Part shown: piece after piece, positions 13,901-28,900 of the stretch
How the letters are laid out: the number at the start of each line of letters is the position of its first letter
Position numbering within the stretch: position 1 is the first letter of the stretch
Assembly (NCBI RefSeq): GCF_036370855.1
Contig: NC_088112.1
Coordinates: 21,134,469 to 21,198,468, forward strand
Length of the DNA: 64,000 bases
Direction of reading: 5' to 3'
Source: Dromaius novaehollandiae
Taxonomy: Eukaryota > Chordata > Aves > Casuariiformes > Dromaiidae
Made by a program: the position numbers and the translations under genes
Notes under the pieces: generated by a model
What the model was told of the DNA's origin: nothing
What the model saw: only the letters and a program-made list of their open reading frames with translations
Databases searched by the model: none

Positions 13901-16900
13901 AGGTAGATAACTCTGCAAACAAGGAACTGCGTGAAGGCTGAGCAAGGCAGCACGGGAGCAGCGGGGTGTTTCACTGGGTGCCCTGGAAGGCCGGGGCTGC
14001 CCGTTGGGGACGACCCAGGGTGGGCGCCCGCCGCCTGCAAACTCCGCGCTGCAGAAACACCCCAAACCGCCGCGAGCACCGGGGTCAATGGCAGCGCCGC
14101 GGACTGGGACATCACTGCACACCGCGCCGTCTGCCTAGAGGTGCCCATCTGCTCACGCCTGCGATATTTGTTCCGTGAGCTTTTTATACGGAAAAGCTAT
14201 TGCTGGAGTGGTGGAAGTGCTGCGGCTCGGATGGGCAGCTCGGCTGCCGCCCTCCTCCGTGGCACTGATGAAGGTGGCTGCACGTGCGACGGGGCGATAA
14301 CTGAGAGCCCAACAAACCTGCAAATATTTGCCGCTCGGACGTGGAAAGCAATTGTTATGGACCCTTCATGACATGCTGCCACCAAAACAATTGCAACTAG
14401 ACCCCACAAAGCCACCCAGACCCCTCGGAACAGCCTAGCCTATCTCCTCGCCCAGCACCCAAATTCCCGGCGAAGTCCCCAGCGGCGTCCCCCGCGCGAG
14501 GAGCACAGCGCCAGGCTTTACACTAAGTCATCGCCAGCACAAACTCCAACCATCTGGATTGCTCAGCAATTTCGCCTGGCATTTCCAATTCTTTTCCTTC
14601 TGCCACCCCAGGTCTCATTTATCTGCATAGACAGCACAGATTTATCAGAGGTTTCTGTGATCTTTGCTTTTTTTCTTGAAAATAAAAGCTGCAGCTCCTC
14701 AGGGTTCCTCAGAGAAGAGGGCAGACAGATGCAAGTAGTTATTCTCCAAAGATTCACAAGGATCAGTGCATGAGCAGCATTTTACTCCGTCCCTCATGTG
14801 ACTGCTTAATTAGGTGTTGATTCACTCAGTCATGAGACACAAGCAAACAGGGCTGCAAGCCCTAACGTCAAAGAAAAAGTAATGCCTGTTCTGCCAGTTT
14901 CTATATTAGCAGAGCGCAAAGAGGACATCCAGTTCTGCAAAGCAAAACTCCTGCTTCCTTGCTCAGACGCCAACCATCAGATCACTTCAGCCTTTCCGTA
15001 AGGGGAGGGAGAATCTGAAGCATCTCGGAGCCAGACACTTGTGAGCTTCCCATCTACTTGCCCCCGTAAGAGCCGAGACCAGGCGCCATACCCGTGCGGC
15101 AAGGCGGCAGGCTGAGCCCTGCAAGCCCTCGGCCCCCTTTTTTTTCTTAAGACTGCTGAGTTATTTTGCTACAGCTTTATTCCTGGGTGTAGCACAATTT
15201 CTTAGCCTTCTTATTACCAAAGAGCTTTTCTGTTATGGGGTCCAGTTGCTATAGCAACAGGCTTTTAAAAATATCAAAGAAATTTTCAGCACATGGTAAA
15301 CCAATTTTACAAACTGTGTATATTTGTAACAGGAAACGCTGGAGGACAATTATTTATATGTATGCAGCTCCGCTGAAGCTTGAAGGACTGATAATCCCAA
15401 AATACTGCTTTCAGTCTAAAACCTTTTGTTGTACAAGGCTACACACTGAACTTTAAGTTATGTTACATTTATAAAAATAGCCACTTAAAATTAACAGATG
15501 ACCATCTTTCGAACAAAGGCTATGTTTAAGCCCAGTATGTCATTAAATACATTAAATGCTGAAAGCTTTTCTCCTGAAGAATACTACCATTTGTAACGTT
15601 TTAAACATTTGTGTGTTTCTAGTCTTATCCTCATTTGTGTAGATTTTACTCAGGGGGAAAAAAAAAAGAAAAGAAAAAGGACAAGACCCTGGATCAGCAA
15701 CTTATTTAAAACACATGCTTACTGCTAAGAATGTTTCACTGGGGGCAACGAAACTACTTACATACTTACAGTAAAGCACGTGGCTCTGGTGTGCTGACTT
15801 AGTCTTATTCACCCCTGAGATTTCACCAAAATCAGTCTCAGTTACACAAGAACAACTGCAATCTGAAGACAGTGGGTACTTGCATACAAACAAGGGTAAC
15901 ATTAATACCCAAGGAATGAAATCCCAGCCCAGCCTATCGACACGATGGTTGTTTACACCGCTACGCCACAGGTACTGACGGTGCACGTAGTCCACGTGAA
16001 ACAAGGACTGTCCGCTACCACCGAAAGCGAAACCCGGGCAGCACTGCTGTCACGGGCAGCCTGAGCACCCAGCACCGCCAGGAAGCCCCAGGGGAGGCTG
16101 GCCCGGCTCCGCGGTCCCTCCGCGCACCCAGTGCTCGCTGACTCCAGGGACAGCTCTGTGCCGCGAGGCTCTTCCCTAACCTTCGTAGTTAACGTTCAAA
16201 ACTACTAACCAGGAAGTTCACGAAATTTCAAGACTACCGCCAGGCTCTGAACCAGAAACAAACAATTATAAATACTTTCATAGATCTACACAGAATAACA
16301 TTAATGAACCTCTAAGGCAGCAAATAATGGAATAGATCCATCCTACAACTGCTTTCCAGTAGGGAACACTTTTCTAGCTTGGCTCAAGCTCCTGGACTAC
16401 ACATCCCTCCCTCACTGGCTCTAAACGTTGAATGTGCCCCTCTTTGATTTGCAGAAGGGATGAGATCTGGATTTGCATAGATATTGCAATAGTCCTCAGA
16501 CTACTGCGAGGAGCCCAGACTGCTCAGTTCTCCAAGGCAAGAGTCATGCTGCTCAGCTGTTTTCCAAATTAAGAATGCAAAGGTGACCTGAAACTATTTC
16601 AGGTGGATCTATATAGAGCGGACACCAAAAGGCATTGCTTGACTTCACTTTTATGCAACTTGTAAGGACATGAGGACAAATAAAAAGCAGATGCTTGAAC
16701 AAGCCACACAGCTGTACAACTTCATTCAATGTTTGCAGAATATACATAGACTGCTAGGAAAATGGGATAGCCTGGCACCTAACAAAAAAAAGACTGCACT
16801 AAAGTTGCAAGGTCCTGAATACTTCAGCTCCTCAAAGCAGAGAACTTAGGCATGGTTTTAGCTAGCACCCAGCTTGCGGTCCACTGATTTTGATGTTGTT

Positions 16901-19900
16901 GTTCAATCGTCAAACCTGGCTTAACTCAAATTATTCCACTGGTCTGGGACGGAGTGTTCACTGCCATATGATCCCAAAATTTTCTGGTGTCTCCTTAGGT
17001 TTCCTAGTGCTCACTGTATGCTAGCAGCCTGGGGTTTCCATGAACGGTAGGCATGGAAAATACACTATAGGACTGGCCAGTGCCAGTCATTAAAATGATG
17101 CCAATGATTAGAAAAGAGAATTACAGTCTCTAGCACACCAATAGGTGGGTAGCTCAGGGTTCCTTAGACATACCTTCCTTTTTGTTAATTATGCTTGGTT
17201 CGGGAGGTACACAGAGGAACTACGTAAGTACTTATCCACACAGAATCATCTATTCTGGAAATAACCCATTAGAAAGCCAAAGACGAGCCCTTCAAATTAA
17301 GAGACTGAAGTACTTAGAGAAGCAGTTTGCACCCCCATTTTAATTGTTTTGTAGATAATGTTTATCCAAAATAGAAAGGGGCCTTGTTTTCAAGATCAAA
17401 AAGAGCTGAAGTTAAAGCTAAAGCTTTTAACTCAGGAAGTTCTTTTAGGACAAAATCTTAAAAGAAAAATTCACATGAAATTTCAACACCATCTATCCCA
17501 AACCCTAATCGAAATCTAATCCAGACACAGTCTCTTCAGATCAGTGCTATATAAAAATAGACTTGAATGTCAAACATGCTGAGCAAGAGCGGAGCATGGC
17601 CAGAACGGGCTTTACGCAACATGTTTTAAGGAATCACAGTGTTGTTCCAATCTACTTTTGAAAGGCACTCAACGTATCTTTTGTCCCTCTCATATGATCC
17701 TTTCATTGAGCTCAGCCAACTGCGAACTCCAACATGAAGAAAAGGAGAGCACTGTACACTGTCGCACAGCCTGGAAAACGTGGCAGCGTAAGATTGGTGG
17801 TTTCACCCTTGAACTTCTAAATTATGCCATGCACAACAGTGCAGTAACAGGAAGACTATCTGAAAAAGCATATACACTTTAAAAGAGGATTTAAGATTAA
17901 AACCAACAAAAAATGGACTTGAAAAATGACACCGTATAAAAACAAGACTTTTAAAAGCTAAGTAAATTTGAGACACTTGAGTAAAGCCTGATAACAAGAG
18001 AATGCAGAATATCCAATCTCTGAAAAACCAGCCTCTTTAAAGGTGGCTTGAATTGAATACACATTATGATTTTAAAAAACTAGGCTGTGTGTAGATATTG
18101 TTTAGCAATTCACCATGTGTTAAAAGTACTTTCATGAGTTAGAAGCCCATTCCACAGATTTTCCATCAGAACGGGCCTCCAAAGTGACTTCTGAAAGTCA
18201 GTGAGAGATTCCTATGGACAAGAATTCCTAAGACATGTAAAAAGCCTTTTGATATACAACTGCCCACCTAGAGGGATTCTCCACTGGAAAAATAACTGGC
18301 CAAATCTTACTGAAAATTCTGGTAGACATAAATATGCACATTTTGAGCATCTTTTGAAAGGAGCCCCTGTGTGTCTGCAGAGCTTTTCTTGCTGTTAAAG
18401 TCTTGGTGTGTGATGAAGACCTTTCGGGTTAGGACTGGCATGCCCTCCCTGGGTATCAGCAACAACACTCCTTCCAAGCGCACACCTCCTTTATCGCAGG
18501 GTCCTCCTGGAATACACACACCAGCCACCGCTGCCTTCCCGGCGCAGAGTCAACGGAAAAACCTGATAAACGCTACATTGTTCCACTGGGAGAGGTTGTG
18601 CTTAATCAAGATACACTAAAAATATATGTTCAAGAAAACCCTTTCCTCTTTGCCAGCGTTAATGGCTTTGACGAGAGCGCGGCTCAGCACACTCCCAGCC
18701 CACGTAGCCGGCCAACACACGTGGCTACAGCAACTCCCGACTGTCTCCTAGAGGGACTCTCCGGGGGTTGCAGCAGAACAAGCTGTTTCCAGCCTAGCTC
18801 CCACCAGCTCAGCAGCAGCACTTGCGTCTCTGGGAGTCCACATACCAGCCTGCCCTGAACAAAAAAACAGTTATTGTCTTCTCCCATCCCTATGGAGCGG
18901 CCGATTGAGCTCTCAAAAGCATTTCCTTGCCTCATCTTGTTCCTTCCTATTCAGTCTGTCCACACGAGCATCTGTTAGACACGGGAACTCGAAGACACGT
19001 GGTGCTGTGGGTATCCTGCCGTGAACGGCACCACATGAAGCTATTTATTCTGCTGCATCAACAGGAAAGAAAGAAAGGCTCACGTGCTGGAGAGCAGGAG
19101 CTGTCAGAGCCACCAGGACATTTCAAACCCTGTTTTGAAAGGAGCTGTTGGCACTGATCGCCCCCTTGGCTCTTCTTTTCCCTTCCCCTCCCCACGCCAT
19201 TTAAAATCAGAGGCAGCAGTGACCGCGAGCAGGATGCGCCCCGCTGCCCGAGCGGGAGGCGGCAGTGGTACGGCACCGGGCACTGCACAGGAGGGGCTGG
19301 AGCTGGAGCTCACCGAGGCAGGATTCAACCTAGAAAGGGCAGAAGGATGGATGGCAAAGTGACCTGGGCTTTAACCCATTTGTGCCTCCGTGTGCGTGTG
19401 AATATTACTTTGCAAAGCACAGGACCAACCATGGCAGCACCCCTCCACTGCCTCCAGCTACGCCTGCCCACCTACGTTCACGAACACAGGGCAGGGGCCC
19501 AAACGCTACCACTCGATACTCCTCACACCCACTTCACACTCAGCACATCCAGTCCGACTGTTATTCTTTGTGCCGCGTGTGCAGCTGTCTTTGTCCGCGT
19601 TGTACCCTCCAAACAAGCGCCCACGGCACCGCGCTCCTCTCCGCTCTCCTGCCGACACGCCGAAGGTGGGGCCCGACCAGGCGCCGGCCGCGGCCCCCCT
19701 CTCCCTCCGCAGCACTTGCACGAGCTGCTCCCAGCAGCCAGCACCGCGCTGAGAAACACAGGGAATGGACAAGAAAAACTGAAAGAGAACAAAGATTACA
19801 GTTTGCAAAAGTCTTTCCATCTTTTTCTTGTCGATATGTTAATATCATACCTTTTATTTATACAGCACCTGTTATCCCCAAAAATCATAACACAAAAACG

Positions 19901-22900
19901 TTACAATTATGGTCCTGATCTAAGAAGAAAACAAGTCTGCCTAGCACTATATTAGAACAAATCAGGCTTGTCTACACACACGTATCTACTTGGTGAAATA
20001 CAGAAGACCTTACATTAAAAACAACAGTTAAGTAAATTAACAGTTAAGTTAAGCCCTCTGCTGAACAAGGTACATGTATTTTTCCTTCGTGATCTTCTGA
20101 TTAGTGATAGATTTATACAAATTTATACACATCCATAAGCAGGCCTGCCACAGCAAAGGAAAGATACTGGGTTTATTTCTGGAAAACCAGAAGGGAGGGG
20201 AGGGGGCCTGGGGGACAGACCCTGGGGGTAGGGTCCCTCCTGCACTGTAGGACCCCTTTCCTTCTGGCATAAATACCTTTTTGCAGCGCTCAAGGCTGTG
20301 GCACTGAAAGCTTTCAAACCCCACCAAGTTATGCCAAAGTTGAGGACGTTCAGCGCTTTACAGGACTGGGCCTTTTTGTGTTTGCCTTCATTTCTATTTG
20401 TTTCTCAATTTTTGTGTTTTGTATAGAAACAATCTCCTGTCAAACAAACTCCCTGTTCCCTGTGTATCTCCTTTTCTCTATTCTGGCTGTCCATCCAGAT
20501 GAGAATAACTGCCAGTCTTGAATTTCACTTTATCTTTCATGGCTTCTTCTCCAGTTTGGGTGTGGATTAATGTTGTCTCCTAAGTGTAATTTAGCTGATC
20601 TGTCCTGCTGGCTACTAACAGAAAAGACTAGTCTTTAAATTAATATATACAAAATAATTGTGAAACATCACCTAATACCTGTTGTTAAGGGGGGACTGGC
20701 ATTTTACACATTGATGCTTACATCTGATATCTTACGCTCTGACCCCAATGTGAAAAGTCCTACACAACACACAAATACAAGGTTTTTAGAAGCTCTGTGG
20801 AATACTGGCTATTGTTTAATCTAAAAAGATAATCTGATGACACATCTTAAAATAGATACTTTTACATTAGACTAACCTGGATAATTATTTGAAAATAACT
20901 ACAATAAGGTACTACGGAACCCCCCCCCCCCCCCCCGAAAACTAAGATATATGCAAGTATATTAAAGTCAGTCTGATACCAAACTGGTATTTTTGCTTAT
21001 CTGGAAAAGAAAGCTTAAGAAACATTTTTGTTTATATAAAACACCCTTTAAATTCTGTCACAACCTCATAAGCATTTATTTTAACTTGTTTTGATGATTT
21101 GCCATTTTAATTCTACACTTTCTAATCTCATTTGTTTTGGAAAAAAAGAGGTCATCTGTTCACAATCAGTGTCTCATGTACGACTAGAAGATACACGTAG
21201 CTAAGAAACCAACACGTTAGCTTTCTCAGCCTCTTCTTAACCATTCATGCTGTCACTAGAACAATTTCCTTTTCTACTAAGAAAGTAGAGTAATTTCCAG
21301 TAACTCATAGCAACTGAAATATGTTTAAGCAATGAAAAAAAAAAAAAAACCCACCTTTTTCTATTTCAGTTATATGCTGAAGTTCAGGCTGCCCTTAAAT
21401 AGAAGCACAGTCAGCACTGTAAGCCAATTCACTCGCTTAACATTTCAGGCATTTCTTTAACTCTGTCTTATGGGGGTAATACTGTTATTTTTCCTGTAAT
21501 AACAAGACAATTCTGGCAGACATAGTCCTTTAACAGCTTCTCAGATGTTTGGAGGACGTCACGGCTAGTCCAAGGCGCTGAGGAGGAGAAAGCTCTCGCT
21601 CCGCATTTTGCAGCCTGTGTTCCCTGCACACACATTTTATCATCTGTACTAATATTTGTCATCTGGCTTTCATTAACATCTAAACTGTTGTTTTTTCCTA
21701 CCAATTACTGGTATCAAGCTTCATGAAAAGAAATAAAGAAACCCTTTGGCAGAACTCTCCGCACAGCAAGAACAACGTTTTCTAGGTAGGGCTTCAGTGG
21801 GGCATCACAGCAAAGAAAGGATGAGAAACTCACTCCTATTTGATGTGCGTTTGTTAGCTAACTGCCCCAACGCACTTCCTTCCAATTTACCTTCCTCTCT
21901 CACGGCGTCCCCCAAATACAGCAGATTAAGTGCCGAGTCCACAAACTTCAGAGACCTGTTCTTCCCTCGGGATAAAGTTATGCAAGGACTGTGCATCAGG
22001 CAAGGGAAATACAGGTACGTAGTAGATGGGGTATATTCCAGTGCCAGCGAAAAAGCAGGATAATGCAGCAAATGGGGATTTTGCTATGCCAGCATTCATT
22101 CCCAGCAAGGACTGGCCTTTCCAGCCGTCATGCTATAGGTGCTCCCTGAGCAAGCGAGCTATGCGGCCATACATCTACTGTCCTTCTCCAGCGTGCCCAT
22201 GCTCCAGCTGCCCCTGTGCCCCTTCTGACACGTCCCCCGGAGAGCAGGTAGCTATCGACACCGCGGGCCACCGCAGAGCCGCGGGGTACGAGCGGGCAGC
22301 CCAGCGGGCACCAGAGAGGAGACCCAGCAGCCCGCACAGCAATTTCCACTGAACTTAGAGCCTTGGCTCACTCAGGACTTCTCTGCTCTCACGTTCCCTA
22401 TCGTACGTGACCGAAATCAGCCAAAAGGTTCAGAAGTTACTAAGAGGGAAGTGAGAGACGGAGCACCACTGTGCAAGACATCATTTCCATAGGCACCAAG
22501 GTTTATACATCTATACATACACACATATAGCTAAAGAACTGCTCCAGGTGATGTGTCATCAGACAACGCACTTTCTTTCTTAAGGAGAAAATGACAGGAA
22601 TTGGGGGGAAGATGTTGCTGTGGCTTGAACAGGCACGATGCCAGGATCTTAAGTCAGGGCTGAACTGAGCTCAAAGTTCTTTCATTTATCAACTAAAACA
22701 GATGGCAGAAAACTAATTTGGCTTCTATTTCTTTCCGGTTATGTATCACACAAACCGAAAGGGCAGTGCATTTGTGATACTATTAGAGTTGTATGTTTTG
22801 TTGACACTTTGGCTGGAGCAGGGGAACGACATTTGAAGACGCTGCTAACGAAGCACACGCAGATCTGGAGGAGTCTCAAACACCGTGAAAGAGCAGGGCT

Positions 22901-25900
22901 CGAAGGGAACCGGTATTAAGGGAAATATGATCGTTTCCATGACACATTCTACTCGTTTCAGGACAAAACCACTGCTGAAGACGTTGTGGATGCATCGTGG
23001 AGGAATGGAGCAGGACCAGTGGCGTGTGCTGGGTAACTTCCACACTTCGAGCCATCTGTTCCCAGTGAAAGCCACCACAATGCTACCGACCAGCGGGTAC
23101 CGCCGGTTTATCCACCTGCTCCCATGGAAGCGGACAGAGGGTGTCCAGCGCAGGTCGTGCTGCTACTAACTGACATCGGCATCACCATAAAGTCCTCTCA
23201 CCCGTATAAAATGAGGGTTTCTTTCACAGCCATAGTTTCAAAGACAGATAATGCACAAAAGCTATGAGTGAGGATAACTAGATTATAGCCCCAAAGTCAT
23301 CAGGCAAGACTGCTTAAAATAAAGAGCTTTTACATGTAGTCAAACTAATTAAGTCCAAAAGTTCATCGCTTCACAAGGGCTACAAAATTATGTTTTCAAA
23401 AAAAGAGAGAAATTTTGAATTAAAAAGTTATCCTTGTGGATGCATGCTGTATGCATGCACTTGAAAAATTCTGTCTGCAGTCTGAGTATCATTTTGTGCT
23501 GCAATTCACATGTTTGAACAAGTTTCTCTGTAGTATATTGTATTCTGAATAATAATATCTACAGAAGCTATCAGTTTCAGGAAAGAAAAAGGTCGGATTT
23601 CTTACGCAAATGTGCAGAATTACCTCAACTAAAAGCCTCAGTTGAGCACCAAGCAACAGCACAATGCATTGTTGCAAAAATAAATAAATCCTCTTTGATA
23701 CAAAGACTACATAATAACTGTTCACACTTCTATGGAAGGAACACATTTGGGCAAATATTTTTAGAAAGAAGTGATTAATCCTGCAGAAGGAACTGCCCCT
23801 TTTGAATGGGATCTTTACAGTTGAATCCCTTCAGCAGAGCAAAATCTCAAATTCATTTTGTGCAAACGAGGTTTTTCAAAGGAGTATTTCCCATACACGA
23901 ATTCTGTTACTACTCTGTATAAGGTGGAGTAACTGATGCATTTGCATGTCATTTATGAGTGACTAAAATTGCTTCCTGTTTTTAATGGGCATAATTTTTT
24001 TTTCCTCCTCCAGCAGATACTTTATAGACCAATGTTCCCTATCTATGCCACAAGCATGTGTGTAAATATATATTTTTTTTCTTTCCTGAGAGACAAATTC
24101 TGCTCTCAGCTGACTCTACTAGAGGTTCAGCACAACTACTGTGTGGCTTTAGTAGTGCAACTGAGCTCTGCATTTTTCCTAACCTTACTCATGAACATGT
24201 GATCTTGCAGACACTGCTCCAGATGTAGCAACAGGAGGGAACACAGCCTCTGCGCATGAAACCACCATGTGCGTTATTTTCCGCTTGTAAAACACACTTC
24301 TGAAGTAGCCACCTCTAGAATTTAGCCAAAATTACAACAGAAGATTCAGGCTCCACGTCACCTTGGACCAGTTTATTCCAGAACGGAAGCCTGAATTCAC
24401 CCAATCTGTCCCTGCGAGAATAGGCTAACGCAGAAGCACGCACGCACGCAGCAAAGGGTAAATCCCTTTGAAAACCCATGAAGGACAACCCACAGGTCCA
24501 CCAGAGGAGCTGATCACTCCAAGAGAGTTGAGATCATGACCTGAATCAGGTAAATACCCCTTCTGCCACCAACCAACAACTGGTGGGATTGCTTCCAGAA
24601 CAGACGAGGAAGGGACAAACAGTGGACAAACAGGTACTCACACTCCAGCTCCTTTTCATGTCCCCAAAGACCTCAGACAGAGGAGGAAGAGAAAAAGGAG
24701 CACCCTCAAGTTTGCAGAAACACCTTCTTTAAGAACTTGCCAAATCCACCCCAATGCAAATGAAAAGAGGCATTTTTATTCTAGTATACCTATGCATACA
24801 CTTTCAGACGCACAGAAATAGTGACAAGAAGTCAACACACCCTTTCTCCCACGGTGGAGATAATGTGCCAGCACAACTTATCTCCACAGAGTAAGTATGA
24901 AAACAGGGTCTACCCCACTCTCGCTAGGGTAAAACCAATGGGGAAGAGGACAGCAGACATCCATGCCTTCTACAGGGGAAAAGGAGAAGGATCTCATCTG
25001 CCCAGCCAGTACAATCAGAAATCTAAAAAAACCTGACATAAAATGATTCACCCGATCAGCTGGCAAGATCTTAACCTGTATTGAAGTGCTTCTTGAGCGT
25101 GGCACTACACTACCTTTTCAAATGCGAGTTAACTGCGAGGAACCTTCTTCTTGCCCTGCTTTTACAGCGGGGCCCCTTTCAGATCACGCAGGCCGAAGGC
25201 CTAAGCAGCGGAGATCCCACTGGTGAAAAAGGAACTACATGATTCACTCACTAGAGCCTCTCCTCAAACAAAGTTTTAATTTAGAGGAAGGAGTTGAAAT
25301 GCTGGAAGGGGAACAAAGAAAGTGACTGTTCCGAGGGCAGCTTAGTGAGGAACAGAGACCGCAGGCCATCCGCAGAAAACTCGTGCCATCCCTGGGCGAG
25401 GAAGTGACTCTGCAGAGCGGGAGGAAGCTGAGGAACACGCTGGCTGCAGTGGCCTCGTGAGCTCCGCCAAGGGCAACGCAACCTTGTCCTGCCAAGTGTT
25501 CAGTCAGTGCAAGACCCCAACCAACACGGGAGACACCAGCATGAAAGGCACTAAGGGTGACCCTCGTCCTGCACACACAGCCCATTTCATACCTTTACGT
25601 CCTTCTAAAAAATAGAGAAAGCAAGTGAAGGGCTTTCCTGCTCCACTGTTGATGTTCCTCATTCCACATGTGAGGGGAAGAGGCTGAGGAGAAGCCCTAA
25701 CCCGAGGGCTGGGCAGGTTACATTCCTGCAAGGGCAGGGGAACTTTCCAAGGCACAAAGGCAAGCACGAGCACCCCAACAACCGTCAAAGCGAGTGAAAG
25801 GTAGGGTCATTGCTGGTTCTCTGTGTTTGCGTGCCCATGTGCATTGTAGCGGTACCGATCCAAATTAATTCTCCAGGACCACACGATGATACAAGTAAGT

Positions 25901-28900
25901 AAAAATCACCAGCTGGACAACTGAAAACCTCCCTCTGATTTTCTGCGCTACGCTTTGCTCTTTCAGGCACTGTAACATCATCCTACAGATCCAGCTTGCA
26001 GCATTGCCTAAATTCAGACCTAACAAATTAAGCAAGGGACGTGCAAAACTGACTATACACAAACTGCCAACAAGTGCTCATAACAAACTAGAGGTAAATG
26101 AAATAAACTTCCTCCATCTCTTTCAGTTTTAGTAACTGTAGCTCTCAATTTGTTATTTTATGGGGTTTTGTATTACAAGGTTTAGGGACTGACATACAAT
26201 TTTCAACTATCGCTTTTAGTAGCAACACTTATTCCTAGCTGGAGAAGCATTCAAACTCTTGGAGACCTACAGAGAGGTGTAAAAGAGGTCTTGGAGGAGG
26301 GCCCCGTTAGCAGAAAGTGTCAAGACCTTCTCCATGTTTGCCGAGTTGCTTACTGCAACCTATTAGACTATGTTTCTGCTTCCAAGACGAAACTTGACTT
26401 AAAGCATTGGAAGGTATGTAAAAGCTCAGATGACAGGAAATGCAAAATAGAGTTTGGCAAAAAGAAGTACGTTAGAAAAATAGCAATATATTTCAAAATA
26501 CAGGCCAAAGTCATCGTAGCAAGTGAAAAAAAATCTGAGCATAATTTGAAGGGAAACGTCTTTTAAAACTTGCTAAACTCAAGCTAATTAATAAAACTAA
26601 AAAGCTAAAAACTCTTCCAGTGGTATTACAGGAAATACAGACTTAAAAAAACTTAAGGGACATCAAAGGGGAGAAGCAGACTTAATAAAAAAGCAAGAAC
26701 ATTTCTGATGTTTAAGAATTTGCATATGAAGTCTTAAAATAATTATGGGACAAAGACTTTTTAAATTCAGTAGTTAACTGGAACTGATGAAAACTTGGAG
26801 CTATTATAAAATTAAGTCTAGTTAAAGCTCTTTTTGAAGATAGATTTTGAGGTGGTATTCCAAAAATTTTACAACCATTGGTGAAAGACTTGCAGAATGT
26901 CAGAAGTGAACAAATATCAAAACAAGGTATTTCATTAATACTAGTTTTTGGTCAGACTGGCTTGACTCATTAACAGCCCTGCTGAGGAACAGCTTTGAAA
27001 AGCTTTGTGAGGTGCTGCCAGGCTAATAAATTTGCTAGCTATATTGTTCACAAAGGCTAACATGGCTCGATAGGAGATTGGATTCTCTGGACTCGGGCAG
27101 GCTGTGCACAGAGTTACCTCCTGCTGATACAGGCAGAAAAGCCTTCGACTGGGTGGAGTGGGATATCTTGTTTGCTGTAAAAGGCAACTTCAGTAAGAAT
27201 TTTGGCAATAGTTTTATCAGGTTTTTTTGTGTGATTTTTTTTTTTTTTTTAATTCTCTCTCAAACTCCAGGGCTGATGATACTACAATATCCAGACACCA
27301 CAAGCTCTAAACTCCTTAAGCATCTAATAAAGCCATACCTTAAAAAATTGGCAGCAACATGGCATTCATTGCTGGTCACCCTGCTCCAAGCACAAGAGGA
27401 ACAACCACAAAACAGTCCCTGTAACAATACCACGCTATTTTCGTCATCCATGCCAGCACTTTTACAAATACTGTGAAAACTTCCTAAGAAGTTTGTGGGT
27501 AAAACTTTGACTGGAGAATGAACGTAAAGACGACTTTCATGTTCTTCCTTTACCTTACTTCAGCCTCCTCCTTAAAAAGTACCCAACAACATCTCGTTAG
27601 ATGTCTCCAAGTCTCTCTGCAGCTTCTTTCAAACTAAAATAAATTAGCTCCTGATTCAAGAAACAATTATGCCTTTGTAAGAAAGCATATAGTATTTTTA
27701 CTGTGCAAAAATGATAGGTCTGCAGAGGAACTAGGCTTGTAAGCATCTCTGTATCATGCTGCCATTTCCAACTGTAGTTTTATTGCAATTCCCTTGATGA
27801 ATCTAGCTGACAAAATTTATGCGAAAGGAAACAACTCTCAGGATACTATTTAAAGTCATTGCCACAGAGAACAGAAAGAGTCTGGGTTGATGGGGGACGC
27901 TTGCCCAGACAGATTTCAGGAAATGCTACTTTTCAGCCAGGCTTAGGCCCTTCATACCTCGGGAACCTGGCAAACTGTTCTCAATAAAAGGACAGCACGT
28001 ATTACAGAAAGACTCCAAGAAAACACATTTCCAGAATAACTGAAAATGACCTTCTCCATGTACAAAGAACAGAACATTTAAAGTTATTTAGTCTGCATCT
28101 TCCCACTTGGAAAACTGTGTTCTCCCTCAGAAACGCTTAGATAATGAAAGCAAACCCCTAAAGGAAGGACGTGCACAGAGATACTCCATGCTGTTGGTAG
28201 GACCAGAAACTGGAAGGGGTTCTTCCAAGCTTGAACAACCACCACACAGCTGTACCTCTACACCAGGTGCTTTAACCAGAGCAAAACACAGTCTGCAAAC
28301 ATATGTGGAATGTCCCTCAGGGCGAGATGATTCTTTAGAGCTCCCTAGATAAAACAAGACACTGAAACTTTTATAGACCTTCAGTGTAACAAGAACGCCT
28401 GATCAATACTCCATCTATCCTCCAGCTAGCTGGCAAGGATGTCTAGATATACAAGAAAAACAGTATTCAAAACTTGCCTATCAGATGGAGAGGAATAGTG
28501 ACTTTCCCTCCTACGCAGGACCCCAGAAGGTATCAGTCCCGTCATTCAGCATTACAGGGCGATCTCTCCTCCTCTCTCCCTCTCAAACACACACACTCCA
28601 TAGGTTAACAGTGCTGCAACCCTCATTAGGGACTCAATGAACTCATTGTCCGGCAAACACTCTGCTGCAGCTCCTTACAGTTCAGTTTGTCATTGAAAAC
28701 ACTGTCCATATATTTAACAATTTAAGGAGCAACATATCTTAACAACAACAACAACAAGATATAAAACCCAAGACCTCTCAGTAATCAGTTTAATTTACTG
28801 AGCTTTGGGCTCATTCTGTTGAGTGCATTTTGAAGAAAGAAAAGCTAATTGAGTTGTGTGTGTTTTATCAGCTCCCTCTTCTCCAAAGCACTGTAGTGTA

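Noticed and set aside
26291-27476. Lysine-rich 91-codon and 132-codon plus-strand frames in an odd, AT-rich stretch
   Set aside because: No recognisable domain, no splice borders, and composition explains the open frames.
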